A DNA stretch of 64,000 nucleotides, taken from contig CAMQGK010000604.1 in the NCBI GenBank assembly GCA_947000775.1, positions 5,634,501 to 5,698,500 on the forward strand. The letters are read 5' to 3'. Origin of the DNA: Pterois miles (Eukaryota > Chordata > Actinopteri > Perciformes > Scorpaenidae). The position numbers and the translations under genes were made by a program. Of this stretch, positions 22,064 to 33,513 are shown piece after piece; position 1 is the first letter of the stretch, and every line of letters begins with the position of its first letter. Under the pieces are notes generated by a model. It was not told where the DNA came from and did not search any database. It saw only the letters and a program-made list of their open reading frames with translations.

Positions 22064-25000
22064 ATGAGCTCAGGCAATGGGACCAGGAGGAAAGTCCGCA
22101 AGCTACAGCATTCCAACAATGTGGTGGCGTTTGACCCTGAAACACTGGCCGAGATTCAAGGTCTTTTTAGTAAAGTTAGAACCTATGTAAAACCTTCCGA
22201 TGGGGAATGGTGTATCCCCGACCCAAACGCCGTTCTCAGACACCCTGCCGAGGAGCACAGCCGGCTGCAGGCACTGAAGGCGTCCCTGAACGACGTGAAG
22301 AACCAGCTCAGTGACAAGAATGTCCAGGTCTGGCACCAGCACACCAACTCTACCAATCGAGCTGGGAAGGTGATCGCCGCCGTGCGTTCTGCTGCTAATG
22401 CAGAGGTCTGCACTCAGGCCTGGTGTAAGTTCTATGAGATCCTGGGAACCTTTAGCCTTCTTCCAGAGGAGGCTCTTCAAAATGGAGAGCTGAACACGGT
22501 CCACCTGTGTGAAGCTCCGGGGGCTTTTATAACCGCTCTGAACCACTACATCAAAATTAGTGAGTCCACACGCTACTGTGACTGGACGTGGGCCGCCAAC
22601 ACTCTCAACCCGTACCACGAGGCTAACGGTGGCAGCACGACGATCGCAGATGATCGGCTGATTGCTAACACGCTTCCCTGGTGGTTCTTTGGCTCAGACA
22701 ACACAGGCAACATCATGGTCCAGAAACATGTGCTGGAGCTGAAAACGTTTGTGGCCAACATGCGTAAAGTTGATTTGGTGACGGCAGATGGTAGTTTTGA
22801 CTGTCAGGAGAACCCAGACGAGCAGGAGGCGCTGGTGGCGTCACTGCATTACTGCGAGGTCACGGCTGCACTACTGCTCCTGAGCCCCGGTGGCTCCTTT
22901 GTGCTGAAGATGTTCACCCTGTATGAACACTCCTCCGTCTGCTTACTCTACCTGCTCAACTGCTGTTTCCGCTCCGTCAACGTCTTCAAACCCGCCACTA
23001 GCAAATCAGGCAACTCTGAGGTTTATGTCGTGTGTCTGAACTATGACGGCAAGGAAGCCGTGAAGCCTCTGCTTGCCAAACTGATACGCAACTATGGACC
23101 GCATCTGGCTGACCGAGAGGCACTTTTCCCAAACTCGCTCATCCCGGAGTCGTTTCTGAAGCAGCATGAAGAAGTTTGCTCGTACTTCCACGCGCTGCAG
23201 GTGGAGACAATGACAGAAAACCTGCGACTGTTTGAAGAAATGAGCAACGAGCAGAGGCAGCGGCTTGACTATATCAGGGACTCTACGGCTCAGGAATACC
23301 TGCAGCGCTTCCAGGTAGGATGTCTGTAGATACGTATTTTATATTAACAGGTACAATGGACAGTCTCAGCGTTAGTTAGATTGCTATATTTCTTAAGCAA
23401 ATCCACTAAAGAGCTATGGCATCAAAAGTTAAGATTTATCGGTACAGAGAAAACACATTGCATCTTACAAAACATACTCTGTGTTTAGTACTTTCTGGTT
23501 AATGGTCATACGAGTGCTTATATTTCAGGTATGATTTCATTCATTTCATTTAAACTAGAGAGAGTAGAGCATTGTCTGACACTTGTCACATAACTGAGCT
23601 TCATTCTTGACCTTTGAAACAGCAGCTGAAAAAACAATCTCCCCTAAAGGTCTGTTAGGTAGCTGTTACTTTCGATCATATCACGTTGTCTTCATCAGCT
23701 GATGGCGTTTGCCACTTTTTGTCCCATGTTCTAAGCTTAAAATGTGTTATTCAGGGGTGAATTTTAAGTGTAGTTTAATTTTTAAATTTAGTTCAGTTTT
23801 AAAGGAACATTTTTATTGCTTCTACAACGCTCAACATGGTGACTGTTGAGCCGGTGGCTTGCAGCCAATGGCACTTACAGCGCTACTGGTGCTAACAGTG
23901 CTAAAGGTCCTAACTAAAAACAATGGCAACAGTGCTGACAGAGCTAACTGCTAACCTGGGAGAAACCAGAGGGTGTGCACCACGCTTTGGCACCAGTGCC
24001 ATTAGTCTGGATGGAGTTATCAGCTGTAACCACCGTATAAGAGCAGTGCAGATTAGCAGCTGTGAGCTAACCAGTAGGGCACACGCACAAACAGGCACTA
24101 AAAGCATGCACGGCTGGCCGACCTGACTATGTCAATGAAGCAGGAAGCTTGGATTACAACACACACAGGGAAAGCGTTCATTCTCTGCTCAGGTAGACAT
24201 TAATCTTCTTTAGCTTTATATGGCAAATGGTCATTTGATGCTTTATTAATGCTCTCGATATCGTGCAGAAAAGACCTTCTAAATGTATTTTCCCACTGAG
24301 AAATATGTCCAGAACAACTGCAGTGCCGTGTGGAGTCAGACTGTAGAGTCTTCTTGACCTGAACAGACTTAAACAGACCAGAGGTTCAGAAATGGTCATC
24401 CTTTGCCTCTGTTCCCTTTAACAGCTCTGCAGCAGATGGAAACCCTCTGATTAAAAACTAAGTGGTACATTATAGATATTAATTGCTTGGTTCAAACACT
24501 AATAAAAGTCTAATGTTTTAGTAAGGTGACAGTAGCGTTCAAAGCAATAAGAGTCTAAAATTAAAGATGATCAAGTGTCTCTGTGTGTAGGTGAGCTTCC
24601 TCCCGCGGAGTCGATGGATCTCTCGTAACACGGTGAGTCCCGCCTGCTGCAGCGTCTCGGCGGGCCGACCTCTGGGACAGAAGAAGCAAACAGGCTCCTT
24701 CAACGAGCGGAGGGAATTGCAGACCCTGAGCTGGAGGGAGCGCATCGAGAGGGGTTGCCATGCCACCTGGATACAGAGACACTGTGCCGAGGCCGCTGGG
24801 ACCGGCTGCGTGCTAGAAGGACCCCTGGCCGAGTGCCACGTGGATTCATGGTACATAATCATCGGGGCTGCGCTGCCTGCAGTCAGAAACTCTGCGTTCT
24901 GTGAAGGAGGATTGTTGAACCACTTGAATGAAGCCCTGATGGACTCGGATGTAGACTGGACTCGTGCGCCTCCCTGTGAGTCTTGCCATGCAGTTTGCGC

Positions 25001-25616
25001 GGCCTCCATCTTGTCCGATGTCGCAGGTCTTTGCATCTCCACAGCTGACAGTGATGACAACAGAAAGCAGAGACAGTGTTTGGTGTTTGGCAGCCACTCA
25101 GCATGGGGTGCCTGTGAAAGCCAGCTGGGGGATTTAGTCTTAACATTTTCTGCAGAGCCTTCAGTTCCTCAAAGAGGCCGCATCACTCTGCACGACGGGG
25201 AGCCGCTGTACCAGCGGCAGCTCTTAGCTAGTATTGTGTTTTCCCTGCAGACTCTGAACTCTGGGGATGCCCTGCTGCTGCCGGTGTTTTCTGCCTTCAC
25301 CCGTGTCACCGCAGCTGTTGTGCTCTGCCTGCATGTGTGTTTTCGCTCAGTCACGTTCAGGTGTCCTCCCCCCTCAGGCGTAATCGGGACAGTGCTGGTG
25401 TGTGTTGGCTTCTGCAGTGAAGCTGCTGCACCAGTACTCCCATTTCTCACTGATGTCCATACCTGCATGGGTCAGTTGTTAAGGAGAGAGGAGGACAGTC
25501 AGGTGCTGCAGTTTGTTCCCATGGAGGAGCTGCTGACAGGAGGACTGACTGAGTTCCTGCGGACCATGAACTCTGAAATCATCCAACAGAGACTTCATGT
25601 GCTCATGCAATCGTAG
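22064..25616 (+). CDS. cmtr2: Cap-specific mRNA (nucleoside-2'-O-)methyltransferase 2
   Basis: Coding exons 22064-23314 and 24591-25616 (TAG at 25614-25616) give 758 residues; the human protein is about 770. CMTR2 methylates the 2'-O ribose of the second transcribed nucleotide, turning cap 1 into cap 2. The Adrift-type RrmJ-like domain is clear: the SAM-binding motif HLCEAPGAF is at residues 147-155, and the catalytic triad is K122 (in TQAWCKF), D242 (in VTADGSFDC) and K282 (in GGSFVLKMF). The spacing matches the human K/D/K residues. The C-terminal half, a degenerate second methyltransferase-like domain, includes NERRELQTLSWRERI and ends in LQFVPMEELLTGGL. The start is the ATG at 22064 (MSSGNGTRRK), ten bases after a good acceptor (TTCAACAG). 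An in-frame ATG at 21992 lies upstream of that acceptor and is probably intronic. The intron at 23315-24590 falls between residues Q417 and V418, where human FQLKHLSRNNW aligns with FQVSFLPRSRW. Confidence 0.96.
23815..24125 (+). repeat. Dispersed repeat in the cmtr2 coding-region intron
   Basis: Tandem-like GCTAACAGTGCTAAAGGTCC, AACAGTGCTGACAGAGCTAA motifs, then GAAACCAGAGGGTGTGCACC and TAACCAGTAGGGCACACGCA. A shorter reverse-complement relative with GTTAGCGCTGTTAGTCCCGT lies near 35540. A 67-codon open frame here is not a gene. Confidence 0.45.
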
Positions 25617-25869
25617 TGCCGTTTAGTGAGCTAATTTTCACATACAGCCAGCAAATCGTCTGTGGTTTTAATGAGTCCAGTGAGCTGAAGTATAGACAGG
25701 CTTCACCTCTAGGGCACCGATTGTCAAAGTATGTCGTTTTTATCAGTAACAGTTGTATCCCAGAGTCAACACACATCTCTTATTGTTTTTGTTTTTGTAG
25801 TGTTATACTTTTTGGAGAATTGGTCATTTTAATGCCTCGCCTCCCTATATGCAAATGTTCCACCAAAAC

Positions 25870-26125
25870 AATAGTTAGATACATAGATAGATAGATGACT
25901 TTAATAATCCCCAAAGGAAAATTAAACACCATAGCAGCCAGACTCATTAAAACACAAGACAGGAACACAAAACACAGATTTAAATACAAGGTAAAAATTA
26001 TTATTAATATGAAGTTGGTCAAAAATAAACTATTCAAGTGTTATTCAGTGTTCTTGATGTGCAAAGAGCAGAGCTGTAAAGTCTGATAGCACATGGCAGG
26101 AATGATTTCCTGTGTCACTCAAAGT
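25870..26125 (-). repeat. Retroelement 3'-tail fragment, minus orientation
   Basis: Starts with (TAGA)n and GATGACTTTAATAATCCCCA, the reversed tail typical of fish non-LTR elements. It continues to GCAAAGAGCAGAGCTGTAAA and GATAGCACATGGCAGGAATG. Lies just after the cmtr2 stop, so the cmtr2 3' UTR may include it. Confidence 0.45.
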
Positions 26126-26290
26126 CCCCCCTCGGCGCTAAGCCCAGCTGCCCAAGATGATTGTGATTGGTTTAAAGAAATGCAAAGAAGCCAGAGCCCT
26201 CCCACCACCACCACCACCACCAGAGCAGAATAAAAATGGGAGCAGCCAGACCAGACCTGGCTCTGCGGGACAAAGTGAGCAGTGACTTTT
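26126..26290 (+). repeat. Short repeat with (CCA)n downstream of cmtr2
   Basis: (CCA)7 at about 26201-26221, flanked by GATTGTGATTGGTTTAAAGA and CAGCCAGACCAGACCTGGCT. The flanks look like a fragment of a dispersed family. No other function seen. Confidence 0.35.
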
Positions 26291-26939
26291 GGGTACATGC
26301 TATCGCTTCAGAAGCGGCGTCATTATGTCACAGTCTGTTTTATTGTCCTTGACTCTTTAATCACATGAGCTTCCAGCAGTTAATCACTGAAACATTTTTG
26401 ATTGCTGATATTTAAATAATACTTCACTGATTTAGCATCTCACTGCTGTAACGATGTCACACTCACAATGGATAATTGTAAAGAGAGGATGAAATCTGAT
26501 GCAGCAGAACCACATATCTTTTTTTTTTTACTGTCCAAACTCAAGATTTCAGTCAGCCTCCTCTGGAGCAACAAAAGGCTACCGTCTGACTCTACCCTGT
26601 AAATCAGCGTACTACCAGAATTATAATATGATTTTACAACCATAGATAACAACAATTAGAGCCTATTAGAGTCTGACTGATACATTGTCATCGTTGATCA
26701 TTTTGGCCCATCTGAACTGCTCATTCATCAGGATGCATCTGTCACATATAGTCTAGTTATTTGGAGGCTTTCCATCAGTTTCTTTTGTACGGGCTTATAC
26801 TTGATCATAGCTATGGCAGAAGTTCATCCCGTCCCCCAGGCTGATATTGTTATTGACATAACTAAAGAGAGGTGTTTGAAAAATGGCATTTTGAAATAAA
26901 ATGTCTCTGACATAAAAGTATGTTCAATTAAATTAAATA

Positions 26940-27299
26940 GGGCTGCAACTAACATTTATTTTCATTGCTGATTGCATTCTGTGGACTATTTCTTCAATTA
27001 ATTGATTAGTTGTTTGGTCTGTAAAATGTCTGAAACAGTGTAAAATATCGATCAGTGTTTCCCAAACCCAAGATGACGTCCTCAAATGTCTTGTTTTGTC
27101 CACAACTCAAAGACATTCAGTTTACTGTCATAGAGGAGGAAAGAAACCAGAAAATATTCACATTTAAGAAGCTGAAATCAGAGAATTTAGATTTTTTTCC
27201 TTAAAAAATGACTCAAAGTGATTGATCGATTAATTGATCAAAATAGTTGTTTATTAATTTAATAGTTGACAGCTAATTGATTAATTGTTGCAGCTCTAA
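26940..27299 (+). mobile_element. MITE family R5
   Basis: Ends GGGCTGCAACTAACATTTAT and ATTGTTGCAGCTCTAA form an inverted repeat rich in GATTAATTGATT-type sequence. The inside carries AAGATGACGTCCTCAAATGT and AGAAACCAGAAAATATTCAC. A common teleost non-autonomous DNA element; a partial relative lies at 46824-46925. Confidence 0.75.
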
Positions 27300-30061
27300 A
27301 ATGAAGTTGAAATAACATTTCATAGTAATGAGCTGAGTTTGAATACTTCAGTCATTTCAGAAATCGTTGTTTCATGTATTTATTTTACAGTTTGTTCATG
27401 ATAATTTATTTGCCTTTTTTTAACTTTTTATTTCATAAAATATTTTTTGAGAAACAAAAAATAGAAAAAAAAAGACTGCTCTCAAACTGTAATGGTGGCA
27501 CTATTTCTGTAGTACATATATGCAGATATATATCTGATGAGATGAAATCAGCCAGTAGTATCTATCGTACCAAAGTCAAACCATTGATGTTAAATGCAGT
27601 AAACCTTCACTTCACAAGTTAAACCTCAAAAACACCCGTGTTATTATGTCATTCCAACAAATGAAAGTGTGCTACGTACAAACCTTTGGGCAACCTGCAG
27701 GAGAGAACAGCATGCAGTGCATGAAAATGCAAATTACTTTCAGCACCTGATCAGCCGAAGCCATCCGTGACTGAGGATTTTAGGAGGTTGAATGGGATGT
27801 ATCTTAGTAGTTTTACAAACCTTTATTTCATCCCAGGATGTCAGGGATCTCTGTCTTTTTGCCATCATGCAGCTTATAAGCGACTTCCTCTTTAACATAA
27901 GCGACTTTCTCTTTTGTTTCCAGTGAGAAAAACGTTGTGTCCACATATGAACGGACAGCTTTGGTGTTTTATAATGCATGAGCTGCTGACTAAGTAGCTG
28001 TTTAGAAAAGCAACATACAGTGTGCTCACTTCATTAAAAATATGCTGTATTTACTTAGTTGTATTTTTTTGTACTTTTAGTTTCTGGTTTGTAATATCAG
28101 TTTAATGTATAACTGAGGATTTTATTTTCTTACAACAAAATTAAATTGTGTACTAATGACATGAAGTCTCACGTTTTCTGTTCCCTGAGGCTCCTGAAAT
28201 GTCTCAACATCGTCTAACCCTGTTTCCTACAGAAAACCTCCCGTTGCTAAACTGTTTTTAAAACCATACAGGAGTGACTAAATGTTCTTCGCTGACATAA
28301 ACTCAATGTGTTGGAGTCACATTTTAGGACTGCTAAAGTCTACAGTTTCCTATCCATCCTGTTAGGCTGTAATGTTTCCTCCAGAGTGCTGGAGGAAAAC
28401 TGGAGTGACAACTTTCCTATTCATAGATCTGTCGCAGATGCACTTCTCATGCAGGTGCACTGCAGAAGACTTTTATTGATCCGACGCTATTCCAAATCAG
28501 TTCCTAGATTCTGAGCTCTGGTCGGGCAAACGTGTAACGTCTGGCCCGAGGGCGGCACCAGGGGAAAGATTTATCTTCTGTGCAGCAGTCTTCTCAGGAC
28601 ATTTCAGACTCAGTTTAACAGTTCAGCTCACTTTATTACATTAATCTGGTTTATTGGTTTGGAGCTGCAGGAAGATGATTGTGTGTGATTGAGTGACTGA
28701 TCTTGCTGATTGAACATTTGAGTGTGTTGCTGAAGACTTTGTATGTGCATTTATATGCATGTAGAGATGTGAGAATTCAGATGCGCTTTTTTTAGTCGTA
28801 GTATACTATGACTCTTATTTTTAAAGATGCATCCAAACTATTTTTAGGGTTCTAAGTCAGTAGACCGGCCGTTGGACTTATTTCACCCATCAGCAGCTGC
28901 TGACCCAGAAGTTATTAATATCTGCAATACTGACTTAACTGTAGAATAATTTGTGCAATTTGTGCATTTTCAACTGTGCAACACTCTGGCAATAATACTG
29001 CATTGATACTGTGCATTTCAAGAAATATTATTTCATTCTTAAATATATTATTCTTGCATTGATATTTAACGCTTAATATATCTCTTTGTATTTTTTTTGT
29101 TATTTACACTGTGGTTATAAATTGTATTTCTTATTTATTTATATCACTCTACATATGTTGTATTATATAAGTAGCATTATATAGATAATTAGCATTTTAC
29201 GTATTTGTTTATTTCTTTTTCTTATGTTTCTTTTACTTATATTAAAGGGCAAATGTAACGTTCCAATTTCCCCCCAGGGATCAGTAAAGTGTGTGTTCAT
29301 ATATAGATGTTATTAAAAACAACAAATGTTGACTGAAGTGCTTTACAAAGAGATTAAATAAAACACATGACTGATAAAGTGAAAACGCAGACACATAAGA
29401 GAGAATATAGGTAAGTTAAGAAAAGTGACGAGTATCTTGATAAGATCATGACACAAAAGTCGTGCGCAAACAACCAAATAAAATAAAAAATGAAATGGTC
29501 AGCATGTTTTTGTGATGATAATTAATAGGCTAAGTAGTAACAAGTTGTAGTGGGTTATTACAAGGTTAAAGGGTTTAGTAGGTTTTCAGTCTGGTACAGT
29601 AGTGAGAAATATGGAGGCTGACTGTAGATACACAGTCCACTGGCACAGCCTGATTTTTGCTAATGTACTCATACGTACGGTGGTCATCACTCAGTTTGAG
29701 CCTCTACTTGAGTGCTTGCCAGGGATTATGGCACAAGAAGTAGTGTCATTATATTCTGTGCATCTGTTAATGTGAGATAACTGCTGTAACTGTCTTAAAC
29801 CACAGTCATATCTCAGCTGCTTTACTTTGTGTTAATACAGGCTTTGGTGGATATGTCTGGGAGATTCTTAATTAATTAGTACAGTAATGCCTGCAGACGG
29901 AGCCGTTGCTTGCATTTCGATTAGACCAGAATTGCTCAGTGTCTGTTAATGAGGAGAAGAAGCAAAGTCTCCTGCAGCATGTGTTCACCTCCAGCACTTG
30001 CTAATGAAAAACTTACTAGATGTTAAGATGGAAGTGATCCCACCTCATCATCACAAATAAA
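27300..30061. other. Intergenic between cmtr2 and calb2, mostly unassigned
   Basis: No gene seen. About 28940-29310 is A/T-rich with GTGCAATTTGTGCATTTTCA and ends in CCCCCAGGGATCAGTAAAGT, which resembles the tail of a fish non-LTR element but is too weak to classify. Confidence 0.45.
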
Positions 30062-30320
30062 TATAACGAGGCTCATTGGATCCAAAAGAGTCTCAGCTTT
30101 CCATTGATACCCAATTTATGCAAATGTCTCATTCATACTGCTTTCAAAAAACTGCCTGTGGTTATCATAAGTGGGCATATCTATAAAGGTGAGACTCGTG
30201 AGTACCATACAACCCATTTTCATTCACATATCTTGAGGTCAAGGGAAAATGGCCATGCTAATTTTTCCTTGCCAAAATTTAGTTAACTTTGGAGCGTTAT
30301 TTAGCCTCCTTCCTCAGCCA
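30062..30320 (+). repeat. Dispersed repeat family R2, copy 3 (partial)
   Basis: Starts CGAGGCTCATTGGATCCAAA and continues through GTGGGCATATCTATAAAGGT and TTCATTCACATATCTTGAGG. It stops after the GGAGCGTTATTTAGCCTCCT segment. Confidence 0.6.
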
Positions 30321-32289
30321 ATTAAACTGTTGTCAGGCTATTAAATAGGCGGTACCAGTTGCTATAAGCCCCATAGATGTTAGTCAGTAGGGGCCTACTA
30401 CACCCACTAGTAGGTTTTATCATCTATTGACATGGTAGATCACCGAAAGAAGGAATAAGAGAACACAAGAGCGACTTCTAGCAACTGTTGTAATTATGAT
30501 AGGAGCAGAAGTGGAAGTCAGGTGCTGTAGTATAGACAGTGGGAAACTCCTTAAAGGGTGGAGGTTGAAATGTGTAGTTGTGTTTGTAGTTTGTAGTGAT
30601 TTTAAACCAAAACACAATGTTTTTCCCTAAACTTAACTGTTTTTTTTTTTTGCCTAAACCTAAAGAAGTTGTAATTTTGTTGCTTAAACTTAACGTTTTT
30701 TGCCTAAACCTAAAGAAGATGTAACATTTCATTGAGTTTTACAACGTGTTAGAACGTGTTTCTTTTAAGTTTCTTTTTTTTTTTACACAGTAAGTGTAGT
30801 GGGCCCCTAATGACCCACATCTGTGGTGCTTACAGTGACTGATGATGCCAGTTTTTTTTGGCCTGATAACAGTCTTTCTGTCAAGCTAACACAACATTGT
30901 TGATACCATTATATTCCTGGGGTTTTCTAGTTTTAGTAGATACCAGTAGAGGTTAAGGTAGCATGGCAACATATTACACAAAACAAAGCCTAGTAGGTCC
31001 AAAGAGAGAGGACTCTAATCTGTTGTCATCCCCTGTGTTCAGTCCTGATAAAGGTTAGTATTTTGGGTCAGCAACAAACACCCTTATCACACAAAACTCA
31101 CTGAAGGGTTTTCGTTTGTAAGTTTAATACCTCTGATGTTGTGATTTGGTGGATTATAGTTGAAAACTGGATCAGAGAAAATCATAAAGTCATATTCCAC
31201 TAATCTCTCTCCCTTGTCCGACACCAACTGCCCACACAACCATTAAATCAGACACATTAATGTTAAATAATTGATGATTTCCTCATTCTTTGCATGCAAA
31301 ACAGGAAGAGGAACCAAAGACGTTGTGCACAGTGAGTCTCTTTAAAATGTCAGCATTATGTTTGTGTGTGTGTGATTGAGTCAGGTGGTTGGGTTGTATT
31401 GTGTACCAGCAATGTAATCTGTCCTCAGTGTAATATTCTTCTGTGTACTGACTACAGTCCAATCTGCGTGGATGAATAATCAGATGGTGAACTTGTGAAC
31501 TGAACTGAAACCAAATATTAGAGACCGTATTAAAGCTGTTCACGCCAGTAATGAATCAAATGCGCATTGACAGTAAGAGTCTTCAGGCAAGCAGTGAATT
31601 ACATGGCAACAACACGTCAGTATTGTGTCAAAATGCAGTGAAAGCTCAGCAATAGCAGCATTTGTGGCTGATGTAAATGTTGACTCTTTGATTCTGTGTG
31701 TTTTTGTTTTTCACGTCACTGCTGAATGGAGACTCGCCCCTTTGCTCTGCTGTCTACGGAGAAAAGACGTTGACAGATCAGGTGAAGTGAAACTCTGGTT
31801 ATGTAACAGAAATAAGGCGGCAGGACAGGAAGCTTGTGAGGAGAGAGCTGCATTCCCCATAGAGCAGGATGTGTTCATGAGAGGGACTCAGCTCCGTCAG
31901 TCAGTTGTCTCTCTGTGATCTCAGGCGCTGTCTTGCTCGTTAGTCTCGCTTTGTTACTGCAATTGGCAATCTGTGAGAGGAAATAAAAAAGTGGGTTACA
32001 GTAAAGAAAGTGTTAACATTCCTCAAAACATCTTCAGCATAACAAAATGGCTGTTAAACCCCTTGTTTTATTCATTGTTTTCTTGATCCTGTCAGCGTTA
32101 TAAGCCTAATAATTGGATATGCAAGGTGTTAAGCACAGCTTTACCAGGCCTGCCCTGTGCTGAATATTAATTTCTTTATTGCTGCAGGACTTGAACAGGT
32201 TTAAATTTTTTTGTTTCAGCAAGCTTAAGCAAAATCAATGTTTCAGGCAGCCTGGTTCAAGTCCTCATTCTGGGACACGAGTCAACCAT
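30321..32289. other. Intergenic, no gene seen
   Basis: Includes a short direct duplication of TGCCTAAACCTAAAGAAG near 30650 and 30700. A 97-codon open frame at 31625 has no recognisable domain and no splice partners. Confidence 0.45.
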
Positions 32290-32425
32290 TAATGGAATAG
32301 TTGGACGCTCTGGGAAATACACTCATTCACTTTTTTGCTGAGAGTTAGAAGAGAAGATCGATACCACTCAAATTAGTGTGATAAATAAGAAGCTATAGCC
32401 AAGAGTTAGCTTAGCTTAGCATAAA
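32290..32425 (+). repeat. Dispersed repeat fragment (GCTTAGCTTAGCATAAAGAC type)
   Basis: GGGAAATACACTCATTCACT, GAGAGTTAGAAGAGAAGATC and TTAGCTTAGCTTAGCATAAA occur in reverse complement at 39290-39425. A common teleost repeat; immediately upstream of R9 and R3 pieces. Confidence 0.55.
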
Positions 32426-32599
32426 GACATGGTGCTTGACAAACAGTTTCAACTTCACTTATTTCCCTTCATGTTATCTGGTCAGTTAATGACAATGTTA
32501 CGGCCAAAACAGATGCTCTGCCAGATGTTGCATCGGCTCTGTGGTATAATACAGAGATGAAAAGAAAGTCAAAGTGAGTCCTGCTCCTGTTTTTAGTCA

Positions 32600-32725
32600 T
32601 GCTAGAGCAGACTGAAAGATCTCAACATCTGCAGGATGGATTTGCACAATGGTCCCCAGTGAATGCATCTTTAAGTCTATAGTGATCCCCTGAGCTCTAG
32701 CGCCACCATGAGGTTACCATTGGAT
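32600..32725 (+). repeat. Repeat family R9, short fragment
   Basis: ACTGAAAGATCTCAACATCT, AATGGTCCCCAGTGAATGCA and TAGCGCCACCATGAGGTTAC match the start of R9. Confidence 0.5.
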
Positions 32726-32925
32726 GATACCTACGGTCCTGTTTTCTCTGCAAACTTGTGGGCCTGTGCAGCCCTTTGAGATGACATAGCCTACTGTGAT
32801 TCGAGGCTCTAGCGAGCTACAATGTCTACAAAGCGTTTCAGAAATGGCGAGAATATGTTGCTAATAGTTTAGCCTTTTGCTAACCATGACTTAGCTGTGA
32901 GCAGTTGCCTCGCCGATATCGTCAG

Positions 32926-33513
32926 ACTCTCTTTATGATAAGTCTGTCTTCTTTTTTTGGGTTGCTTTCAGGTGGCACCCTCCAGATCTGAAAAGTGAAG
33001 CCAATGCAGAAGAGCCTTAAACCTGTATTCTTTCTAACAGCCAGCAGGAGGCGACTCCTCTGGTTGCAAAAAAAAGTCAGATTGTATAGAAGTCTATGAG
33101 AAAATGAGCCTACTACTCACTTGATTTATCACCTCAGTAAACATTGTAAACATGAGTTTATGGTCTTAATCACTAGTTTCAAGGCTTCTTCAACACAGCA
33201 TGATGTTCATTTAGTAAATTATGGTCCCATTTAGAGTCAAATAGACCATAAAGCAAGGGGATGCTTTAGGATGTGGCTACCTTGTGATTGACAGGTTGCT
33301 ATCACAGCGTGTTTTCAGTTTGTTAAGGTTAATTTTTACCTTTTTGGTCACCTAAAAATGTCTTATTCAGTGTTCTGTTGTATTTAGCTCCACCCTCTTG
33401 TGTAACTTGTGGTTGCAAAAAAAAAAAAAAAAAAAAACCAGATAGTGATGGGCAAAATGCCAAACTCGTAACTGACGTAACTACGCCTACTTCTTATATA
33501 CTGTCTGTATAGC
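32926..33513 (+). repeat. Dispersed repeat family R3, copy 2
   Basis: Contains GATAAGTCTGTCTTC, GCCAGCAGGAGGCGACTCCT, TCTATGAGAAAATGAGCCTA, GTAAATTATGGTCCCATTTA, TGATTGACAGGTTGCTATCA, an internal poly(A) run at 33416-33437 and the end CTTATATACTGTCTGTAT. It shares all these blocks with the other R3 copies. Confidence 0.7.

Noticed and set aside
22103..22618. 171-codon open frame antisense to cmtr2
   Set aside because: Shadow of the highly constrained cmtr2 coding strand; no domain, no splice context.
24539..25060. 173-codon open frame antisense to cmtr2 exon 2
   Set aside because: Same reason: opposite strand of a well-supported coding exon.
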